Assembly (NCBI RefSeq): GCF_022227845.1
Contig: NZ_JAJNQN010000002.1
Span: forward strand, 275,375-339,374
Origin: Ectothiorhodospira lacustris
GTDB lineage: Bacteria > Pseudomonadota > Gammaproteobacteria > Ectothiorhodospirales > Ectothiorhodospiraceae
Direction: 5' to 3'
DNA: 64,000 nt
Positions within the stretch are counted from its first letter, which is position 1. Each line of letters starts with the position of its first letter. The translations under genes were made by a program, and so were the position numbers. The notes under the pieces are model-generated. The model was given only the letters and a program-made list of their open reading frames with translations. It ran no database searches and had not been told where the DNA came from. Positions 56,881 through 64,000 of this stretch are shown piece by piece.

Positions 56881-57453
56881 ATGGATATCGGCGGCTATGT
56901 CATGCTTGGCATCTTCATCCTGATCGCCCTCTACGCGGTGATCATCTACAACAACCTGGTCAGTCTCAAGCATGGGGTGTCCAAGGCCTGGTCCAACATT
57001 GATATTCTGCTCAAGCAGCGTTTCGATGAGTTGCCCAAACTGGTGGAAGTCTGTCGGCAATACATGTCCTACGAACAGGACACCCTGGAAAAGGTCATGC
57101 GTGCCCGCACCCAGGTGGCTGCCGCACAGCAGAACCAGGACATGAAATCTTTGGGACAAGCAGAGGATGTGCTCAGGGTGGGCCTGGGCAATCTCTTCGC
57201 CGTGGCCGAGGCCTATCCGGAACTCAAGGCGGACCAGACCTTCCGCCACCTGCAGTCACGGATCACCGGCCTGGAAAATGCCATTGCCGATCGCCGCGAG
57301 TACTACAACGAATGCGTCAACCGGAACAATGTCCGCATTGAGCAATTTCCGGATGTGGTCGTTGCGCATCTATTCCGTTTTGCCCCCTTCGACCTGCTGG
57401 AGTTTTCCCGACGGGAACTGCAGGATGTGGATGTCCGCGCCCTTTTCAGCTAG
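56881..57453 (+). CDS. lemA: LemA family protein
   Basis: This 190-residue protein has an N-terminal membrane helix (VMLGIFILIALYAVIIYNNLV) followed by a helical bundle. The family motif NNLVSLKHGVSKAWSNIDILLKQRFDELPKLVEVC is near the N-terminus, and RREYYNECVNRNNVRIEQFP follows near the C-terminus. The ATG follows a GAGG-containing site. LemA proteins are often encoded next to membrane proteins such as TPM- or GIDE-type genes; here a GIDE-like gene follows after 13 nt, so the two probably form one unit. Function not known. Confidence 0.94.
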   Translation: MDIGGYVMLGIFILIALYAVIIYNNLVSLKHGVSKAWSNIDILLKQRFDELPKLVEVCRQYMSYEQDTLEKVMRARTQVAAAQQNQDMKSLGQAEDVLRVGLGNLFAVAEAYPELKADQTFRHLQSRITGLENAIADRREYYNECVNRNNVRIEQFPDVVVAHLFRFAPFDLLEFSRRELQDVDVRALFS

Positions 57454-57466
57454 GTATTGAGCCACG

Positions 57467-58390
57467 ATGCAGGAGGGCATGGCCGCCTCGGTTCGGTCCA
57501 TGGATGCCGGGGAGTACGCCTTCCTCGTTGCCGTTCTGGCGCTGCTCCTGATGGCTGCGCTCTGGGGGTTTTTGCGCGGCAACTACCGCAAGCGCCTCAT
57601 TGCGGATACCCCGACTTCCCGTGTCCGTTCCGCTGCCCAGGGCTATCTGGAGTTGGTGGGCCAGGCCCGATGGATGCCGGGGCCGCCCATCATCGCCCCC
57701 CTCACGGGCACTCACTGCGCATGGTATTTCTATCAGATAGAGCGACGCGATAGCTCTGGTCGTAATCAGCGCTGGAGTCGTGTCGAGCAGGGCCGCAGTG
57801 ACAACCTGTTTTTGCTGCAGGATGACACGGGAGAGTGCCTGATCGATCCAGAGGGCGCCCAGGTGGTCTGCGTGCATCGGGATATCTGGCATGGCAGCGC
57901 CCCCAGACCTCTGACCGGACCCAGGGGCGGCGGGGCCTTTCTGGGAATGGGGCGGTATCGCTATACGGAGCGCCGCCTGCACCTGGATGAGGATCTCTAT
58001 GCCATCGGTTATTTCCGCACCCAGGGGAGCGGCGATGACAGCCCGCTGAACCTGGAGGTGGCGGAGATTCTGGGGCGCTGGAAAAAGGACGCGTCCATCA
58101 TGAAGCGCTTCGACACCAACCAGGATGGCGAGATCGATATGGACGAATGGGAGCGTGCCCGGCAGGCAGCGATCCAGAAGGCCCTGCTGCGTCGCGCCGA
58201 ACGGGCCGATGCCCCTGCGGTCCATATCATGAGCCGGGGTCCCGATCGCCGCCGGCCTTACATCCTCTCCGCCATCTCCGAGGACCGCCTGGTGCGACGC
58301 TATCGCCGGCTTGCCCGGTTCAGCGGTCTCTCGTTTCTGATGGCGGCGGGTGCTTTGGCATGGGTGGTGCTGGCCCGTATTGCCCCATAG
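57467..58390 (+). CDS. GIDE-type membrane protein with EF-hand
   Basis: This 307-residue protein has membrane helices at both ends (EYAFLVAVLALLLMAALWGF, near residue 15; SFLMAAGALAWVVLARIA, at the end). The region between resembles the bacterial GIDE/MUL1-like ligase-family domain: GYLELVGQARWMPGPPIIAPLTGTHCAWYFYQIE, LIDPEGAQV and YTERRLHLDEDLYAIGYF. An EF-hand-like loop DTNQDGEIDMDEW lies near residue 210. No RING finger is seen, so it is unlikely to be a ubiquitin ligase itself. It follows lemA closely. The Ca2+ binding is inferred from the DxNxDGxIDxxE pattern. Confidence 0.85.
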   Translation: MQEGMAASVRSMDAGEYAFLVAVLALLLMAALWGFLRGNYRKRLIADTPTSRVRSAAQGYLELVGQARWMPGPPIIAPLTGTHCAWYFYQIERRDSSGRNQRWSRVEQGRSDNLFLLQDDTGECLIDPEGAQVVCVHRDIWHGSAPRPLTGPRGGGAFLGMGRYRYTERRLHLDEDLYAIGYFRTQGSGDDSPLNLEVAEILGRWKKDASIMKRFDTNQDGEIDMDEWERARQAAIQKALLRRAERADAPAVHIMSRGPDRRRPYILSAISEDRLVRRYRRLARFSGLSFLMAAGALAWVVLARIAP

Positions 58391-58531
58391 CCGTTCTCGA
58401 CGCTTCCAGGTTGGGGAGCTTGAACAGGCTTGTGATACATTACCCACATGTAACGGTCGGACATCTGCAGGGCCACCTTGCCTTCACCTGGGCCTTGATG
58501 TTCAAAACTCAACCTGACGCTGGAATCGCTG

Positions 58532-60580
58532 ATGAACAACCCCTTACTCCAGATGCAGGGACTGCCCCCCTTCGGGGAGATTCGCCCGGAACACGTGGAG
58601 CCCGCCGTGGATCAAGTGCTGGCGGACAACCGGGCCGCGATCCAGGCCCTGCTGGATCAGCCCGGCCCCTTCACCTGGGAGACCCTGGTCCATCCCCTTT
58701 CCCTGCTGGAAGACTGCCTCAACCGGATCTGGTCGCCGGTTCGGCACATGAACTCCGTGGTCAACACCGATGAACTGCGTCAAGCCTACAATGCCTGTCT
58801 GCCCAAGCTGTCCGACTATGCCACGGAAATCGGGCAGAACCTGGCCTTGTTCCAGGCCTTTCGCAGTATTGCCGATGGCCCTGGATTCGCCGAACTGGCC
58901 CCCGCCCAGCAGCGCGTGATCCGCAATGCCCTGCGTGATTTTCATCTTTCCGGGGTCGATTTGCCCGAGGACAAGAAGGCCCGTTACAAGGCCATTGCCC
59001 AGGAACTGTCCCAGCTCACCTCCCGCTTCGAGGAAAACGTCCTTGATGTCACCCAGGCCTGGAAACGGATCATTCCCGATGGTGAAGGCCTCAAGGGACT
59101 GCCGGAATCCGCCCGGGAGATGCTGCGGCAGAATGCTCGGCAGCACAAGGAAGAAGGCTATCTGATCAACCTGGAATTCCCGTCCTACTACGCGGTCATG
59201 ACCTACGCCGATGATCGTGACCTGCGCCGGGAGGTCTATGCGGCCTATGTCACCCGGGCCTCCGACCAGGGACCTCATGACCGTCGCTTTGACAATTCCC
59301 AAGTGATGGAACAGATCCTGGCCCTGCGTCATGAGCAGGCCCGGTTGCTGGGATATCCCAGCTATGCCCACCTGTCCCTGGCCACCAAGATGGCCGAATC
59401 CCCGGAGCAGGTGGTGGGGTTCCTGACCGAAATGGCGGAACGGGCCTGCCCCGCCGCCCGCAAGGAACTGGAGACCCTGCAGGCTTTCGCCCGCGAACAC
59501 CTGGGGCTTGAGGATCTGCAGGCCTGGGACCTGGCCTATACCTCGGAAAAGCTGCGCAAGCATGCCTACGATCTCTCCCAGGAGGATCTCAAGCCCTACT
59601 TCCCGGTGGACCGGGTGTTGCAGGGGCTGTTCCAACTGGTGGAGCGTCTGTATCAGGTAGGCATCCACCCGGTAACCGATGCCCCGGTCTGGCACGAGGA
59701 CGTCCGCTTCTACGAAATCCAGGACCCGGACGGCACCCCCCGGGCTCGGTTCTATCTGGATCTCTATGCCCGTGCCCGCAAACGGGGCGGCGCCTGGATG
59801 GATGAGTGCTTGAATCGCCTCAGGGACGGAGAGCGCCTGCAGCTCCCCGTGGCCTACATGACCTGCAATTCCACGCCGCCGGTGGGTGGCAAGCCCGCCC
59901 TCTTCACCCATGATGAGGTGCTGACCCTGTTCCACGAGTTCGGTCATGGGCTGCATCACATGCTGACTCGGGTGGACTATCCGGATGTGGCGGGCATCAA
60001 CGGTGTGGAATGGGATGCGGTGGAACTGCCCAGCCAGTTCATGGAGAACTGGTGCTGGGAGCGGGAGGCCCTGGACCTGATCGCCGGTCACCATGAAACC
60101 GGCGAGCGGCTTCCCGACGACCTGTTCGACAAGCTGCAGGCCACCCGTCATTTCCAGGCGGCCATGCAAATGGTGCGGCAGTTGGAGTTTTCCTTGTTCG
60201 ATATGCGTCTTCATGGCGAATACGACCCGGCGCAGGGCGGGCGCATCCAGGATATCCTGGATGCGGTGCGCAGCCAGGTGGCGGTGTTGGTTCCGCCTGC
60301 ATTCAATCGTTTCCAGCACAGCTTCTCCCATGTCTTTGCCGGCGGGTATGCCGCCGGGTATTACAGCTACAAGTGGGCCGAAGTGCTGTCGGCCGATGCC
60401 TTTGCCCGATTCGAGGAGGAAGGCCTGTTCAACCCGGAGGTGGGCTGCGCTTTTCTGCATGAGATCCTGGAACAGGGCGGCGCCCGCCCTGCCCTGGAGC
60501 TGTTCAGGGCCTTCCGCGGCCGTGATCCGCAGATCGAGGCCTTGCTGCGGCATTCAGGGTTGGTGGACGCGGCGGCATGA
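58532..60580 (+). CDS. prlC: oligopeptidase A (M3 family metallopeptidase)
   Basis: This 682-residue cytoplasmic zinc peptidase degrades oligopeptides, including cleaved signal peptides. The active site is in TLFHEFGHGLHHML (HExxH with H-E-F-G-H near residue 470), with the third ligand Glu downstream in the GVEWDAVELPSQFMENW region. The length matches the family (E. coli OpdA 680). The start MNNPLLQM resembles the family N-terminus. Its stop overlaps the xthA start by 4 nt. Confidence 0.96.
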   Translation: MNNPLLQMQGLPPFGEIRPEHVEPAVDQVLADNRAAIQALLDQPGPFTWETLVHPLSLLEDCLNRIWSPVRHMNSVVNTDELRQAYNACLPKLSDYATEIGQNLALFQAFRSIADGPGFAELAPAQQRVIRNALRDFHLSGVDLPEDKKARYKAIAQELSQLTSRFEENVLDVTQAWKRIIPDGEGLKGLPESAREMLRQNARQHKEEGYLINLEFPSYYAVMTYADDRDLRREVYAAYVTRASDQGPHDRRFDNSQVMEQILALRHEQARLLGYPSYAHLSLATKMAESPEQVVGFLTEMAERACPAARKELETLQAFAREHLGLEDLQAWDLAYTSEKLRKHAYDLSQEDLKPYFPVDRVLQGLFQLVERLYQVGIHPVTDAPVWHEDVRFYEIQDPDGTPRARFYLDLYARARKRGGAWMDECLNRLRDGERLQLPVAYMTCNSTPPVGGKPALFTHDEVLTLFHEFGHGLHHMLTRVDYPDVAGINGVEWDAVELPSQFMENWCWEREALDLIAGHHETGERLPDDLFDKLQATRHFQAAMQMVRQLEFSLFDMRLHGEYDPAQGGRIQDILDAVRSQVAVLVPPAFNRFQHSFSHVFAGGYAAGYYSYKWAEVLSADAFARFEEEGLFNPEVGCAFLHEILEQGGARPALELFRAFRGRDPQIEALLRHSGLVDAAA

Positions 60581-61344
60581 AGATCGCCACCTGGAACGTC
60601 AATTCACTGAAGGTGCGCCTGCCCCATGTGCTGGACTGGTTGGCAGGGCAGCAGCCGGACGTGCTGGCGCTGCAGGAAACCAAGACGGTGGATGAGGCCT
60701 TCCCACTGGAGGCGCTGCGGGCGGCGGGATATCACTGCCTGTATGCAGGGCAGAAAACCTATAACGGGGTGGCCCTGTTGACCCGTGTACCGGGAGAGGA
60801 TCCGGTGACCGATCCGCCGGGGGTGGACGATCCGGAGCGACGCATCCTGGCCGCGACGGTGAGCGGGGTCCGGGTGATTAACCTGTATGTGGTGAATGGT
60901 TCGGAGGTGGGCTCGGACAAATACGCCCGCAAGCTGGACTGGCTGGCCCGGGTGACGGATTTCGTAAAGTTGGAACTGGCCCGTCATGATCAGGTAGTGG
61001 TGTTGGGGGATTTCAACATCGCCCCGGAGGATCGGGACGTCCATGATCCTGCGGCCTGGCATGAACGGATTTTGTGTTCAACCCCTGAGCGGGCGGCCCT
61101 GAGGACGATGCTGGATCTGGGGCTTGAGGATGTCTTCCGCCGGTTCGAGCAGCCTGAGGCGGCATTTAGCTGGTGGGATTACCGGGCGGCGGGGTTCCGG
61201 CGTAACCGGGGACTGCGGATCGATCTGATCCTGGCCAGCCCGGCGCTGGCGGAGCGGTGTCTGAGCTCTGAGATCGATCCGGAGCCCCGCCGTCTGGAGC
61301 GTCCGTCGGATCATGCCCCGGTACTGGCCTGTTTTGATCTGTGA
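60577..61344 (+). CDS. xthA: exodeoxyribonuclease III
   Basis: This 255-residue AP endonuclease/3'-5' exonuclease of base excision repair has the series MKIATWNVNSLKVRL, LALQETK (metal-binding Glu), VLGDFNIAPEDRDVHDP, and RIDLILAS...SDHAPV with the terminal His. All catalytic residues are present. It overlaps prlC by 4 nt. A hairpin-rich repeat follows. Confidence 0.96.
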   Translation: MKIATWNVNSLKVRLPHVLDWLAGQQPDVLALQETKTVDEAFPLEALRAAGYHCLYAGQKTYNGVALLTRVPGEDPVTDPPGVDDPERRILAATVSGVRVINLYVVNGSEVGSDKYARKLDWLARVTDFVKLELARHDQVVVLGDFNIAPEDRDVHDPAAWHERILCSTPERAALRTMLDLGLEDVFRRFEQPEAAFSWWDYRAAGFRRNRGLRIDLILASPALAERCLSSEIDPEPRRLERPSDHAPVLACFDL

Positions 61345-61643
61345 TTTAATGTCCGGACTTCAGTGATCCAATACGGGCCTGTCAGGGATGTTCTGAATCG
61401 GTCATTCGCGCATATGTATCACCACTCCCGCGTTAGGTCATTCCTGAGTTTCAGTAGGTCATTCCCGCGGAAGCGGGAATCCAGTCGCAGACTGAAAATC
61501 CTGGGCTCCCGCTTTCGCGGGAGTGACGATGGGGTGCTCTCGTGGGAGTGACGCCGGGGTGCTTTCGTGGGAGTGATGGCGAGGGGCTTTTTCAGAACTT
61601 CCTTTACTGGGTACCGTGCCATCCGTGAATGTATGGGAAATCT
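61345..61643. other. 299-bp intergenic region xthA-ubiD
   Basis: It is mostly the inverted dispersed repeat copy B (61458-61595), annotated separately. 61345-61457 shows no gene; the ubiD ribosome site region (ATGGGAAATCT) is at its end. Confidence 0.5.
61458..61595 (-). repeat. dispersed hairpin repeat, copy B, with internal 25-nt triplication
   Basis: Inverted relative to copy A at 6736. GTCATTCCCGCGGAAGCGGGAATC forms the first palindrome, CAGACTGAAAATCCTGG (61488-61504) is the exact 17-nt complement of copy A's central box, and CTCCCGCTTTCGCGGGAG forms the second. 61516-61590 holds three imperfect 25-nt units starting CGYGGGAGTGA. The end GGCTTTTTCAG matches the start of copy A. Confidence 0.8.
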
Positions 61644-63116
61644 ATGAAATATCGCGACCTGCGTGACTTCATCTCCGGCCTGGAGGCCCAGGGAGAACTC
61701 AAGCGTATCCGGATCCCGGTGGACCCGAATCTGGAGATGACCGAGATCTGCGACCGTACCCTGCGGGCCGGTGGCCCTGCCCTGCTGTTTGAGCGTCCCA
61801 CCGGGTATGACATGCCGGTACTTGGCAATCTCTTCGGCACCCCGCGGCGAGTGGCCATGGGCATGGGGGAGGACTCGGTGGAGGCCTTGCGGGAGGTGGG
61901 CAAGCTGCTGGCCTTCCTCAAGGAGCCGGACCCGCCCAAGGGGCTGAAGGAGGCCTGGAAGACCCTGCCTATCTTCAAGAAGGTGCTGGACATGGCGCCC
62001 AAGAAGGTGCGGGGCGGTGAATGTCAGGCGGTGATTCTGGAAGGCGATGATGTGGACCTGAGCAGTCTGCCGGTGCAGACCTGCTGGCCCGGAGACGCCG
62101 GACCCCTGATCACCTGGGGGCTGGTGGTGACCAAGGGACCACGGCGGGAACGCCAGAACATGGGCATCTATCGCCAGCAGGTGATCGGACGCAATCGGGT
62201 GATCATGCGCTGGCTCTCCCATCGGGGCGGTGCCCTGGATTTTCGTGACTGGCAGATCGATCATCGCGGTGAGCCCTTCCCCGTTGCCGTGGTCCTGGGC
62301 TGCGATCCGGCCACCATCCTGGGCGCGGTGACCCCGGTGCCCGATACCCTGTCGGAGCACGCCTTTGCCGGGCTGCTGCGTGGGGATCGCACCGAACTGA
62401 CCCGTTGCATCGGGAATGAATTGTTGGTGCCGGCCACCGCCGAGATCATCCTGGAAGGCGTGATTCATCCCGACGACATGGCGCCGGAGGGGCCGTTCGG
62501 AGACCACACCGGGTATTACAACGAGGTGGACGACTTCCCGGTGTTCACCGTGGAGCGCATCACCCACCGCAAGAACCCCATCTATCACAGCACCTATACC
62601 GGACGACCGCCGGATGAACCGGCCATCCTGGGGGTGGCCCTGAACGAGGTATTCGTGCCCATCCTGCAGAAACAGTTTCCGGAGATCACGGATTTCTATC
62701 TGCCGCCGGAGGGCTGTTCCTACCGCCTGGCCGTGGTGAGCATCCGCAAACAGTATGCCGGGCACGCCAAGCGGGTGATGCTGGGGGTGTGGTCCTTCCT
62801 GCGCCAGTTCATGTATACCAAGTTCGTTATCGTGGTGGATGATGACATCAATGTCCGGGACTGGAAGGATGTGATCTGGGCCATGACCACCCGCATGGAC
62901 CCGGGCCGGGATACGGTCACCATCGACAATACCCCGATCGATTATCTGGATTTTGCCTCGCCGGTATCGGGGTTGGGTTCCAAGATGGGCTTTGACGCCA
63001 CCAACAAGTGGCCGGGAGAGACGACCCGGGAATGGGGTACCCCCATGGTCATGAGTGAGGCGGTGAAACAGCGGGTGGATGAAATATGGAAGGATCTGGG
63101 CCTGGACGGCGAATGA
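61644..63116 (+). CDS. ubiD: 4-hydroxy-3-polyprenylbenzoate decarboxylase UbiD
   Basis: This 490-residue cytoplasmic prenylated-FMN-dependent decarboxylase acts in ubiquinone biosynthesis. Family motifs include [59 protein letters not shown], and the E-x-P-F-G-D-H-x-G-Y-Y active-site signature in [14 protein letters not shown]. Length is near the E. coli protein (497). The start MKYRDL is favoured over an ATG five codons upstream. The prFMN synthase UbiX is not in the window. It lies between the repeat and a chemoreceptor gene. Confidence 0.96.
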   Translation: MKYRDLRDFISGLEAQGELKRIRIPVDPNLEMTEICDRTLRAGGPALLFERPTGYDMPVLGNLFGTPRRVAMGMGEDSVEALREVGKLLAFLKEPDPPKGLKEAWKTLPIFKKVLDMAPKKVRGGECQAVILEGDDVDLSSLPVQTCWPGDAGPLITWGLVVTKGPRRERQNMGIYRQQVIGRNRVIMRWLSHRGGALDFRDWQIDHRGEPFPVAVVLGCDPATILGAVTPVPDTLSEHAFAGLLRGDRTELTRCIGNELLVPATAEIILEGVIHPDDMAPEGPFGDHTGYYNEVDDFPVFTVERITHRKNPIYHSTYTGRPPDEPAILGVALNEVFVPILQKQFPEITDFYLPPEGCSYRLAVVSIRKQYAGHAKRVMLGVWSFLRQFMYTKFVIVVDDDINVRDWKDVIWAMTTRMDPGRDTVTIDNTPIDYLDFASPVSGLGSKMGFDATNKWPGETTREWGTPMVMSEAVKQRVDEIWKDLGLDGE

Positions 63117-63216
63117 TCCCGGCCACGACCATCAAGTCCACGCAGTCAATGCCGATATTGTGATAACTCAATATGCTATTTTTGCATGGCACGATGCTTG
63201 AGGGGACTGCAAAAGG

Positions 63217-64000
<784 letters not shown>

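Noticed and set aside
58544..60553. 669-codon open frame antisense to oligopeptidase A
   Set aside because: It is the mirror of a certain gene in GC-rich DNA. Its protein has a skewed Gly/Gln/His composition and no domain, and no ribosome site was evident.
63187..63201. Sigma-54-like TGGCACG-N4-TTGA before the chemoreceptor
   Set aside because: The -12 element ends in GA, not GC, and the start codon would lie only a few nt from the predicted transcript start. Tempting but weak.

Overview
The window is about 64 kb of GC-rich bacterial chromosome around the replication-initiation locus of a gammaproteobacterium. The order mnmE-yidC-yidD-rnpA-rpmH (minus strand) followed by dnaA-dnaN-recF-gyrB (plus strand), together with lptM-lysA, greB, ridA, recG, ubiD and oligopeptidase A, fits that class. 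A purple-sulfur or haloalkaliphilic lineage such as Ectothiorhodospiraceae is possible, but that is inference. No rRNA, tRNA, CRISPR array, transposase or integrase was recognised.

Layout. 1-1.9 kb: end of a DUF2169 gene and a degenerate ketosynthase-fold gene, a pair usually tied to type VI secretion (T6SS). 1.9-9.4 kb: msrA, a TAXI-type TRAP transporter (receptor plus fused permease), a CHAD protein, a DoxX protein and an outer-membrane barrel. 9.4-18.4 kb: recG, ridA, lysA, lptM, greB, a phosphodiesterase-family gene, and a PepSY-response regulator-histidine kinase operon. 18.6-25.9 kb: small conserved plus-strand genes (thioredoxin-like, DUF2288, DUF3775, DinB, AstE-like), a cytidylate-kinase-like gene coupled to a solitary F1-epsilon-like gene, a CBS/DUF294 protein, a DUF1028 protein and a TauE/SafE permease. 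26.0-26.8 kb: a phasin-like gene and an AT-rich segment with a cluster of DnaA boxes.

26.8-43.4 kb: a minus-strand T6SS operon, tssJ-K-L-M-A-B-C-hcp-tssF-G-vgrG, with seven gene junctions that overlap by a few bases. tssE and clpV/tssH are absent. Directly upstream and co-oriented are a KaiB-like gene and a hybrid histidine kinase that overlap each other by 4 nt. 43.4-46.0 kb: a thioesterase, a methyltransferase and a diguanylate cyclase.

46.1-56.8 kb: the replication core. Gene orientation flips at rpmH/dnaA. The dnaA-dnaN gap carries DnaA boxes and an AT-rich tract and is the better oriC candidate. Three parS palindromes lie at the recF-gyrB junction. 56.9-64 kb: lemA plus a GIDE-like membrane protein with an EF-hand, oligopeptidase A, xthA, ubiD and the start of a chemoreceptor. 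The last ~50 bases are a poly-G/poly-C run that looks like a sequencing or assembly artefact.

Two distant intergenic regions (6.7 kb and 61.5 kb) carry inverted copies of one hairpin-rich repeat, and a REP-like hairpin lies at 8.04 kb. The most unusual features are the KaiB/hybrid-kinase module upstream of an incomplete T6SS, the second DnaA-box cluster, and the solitary epsilon-like gene.
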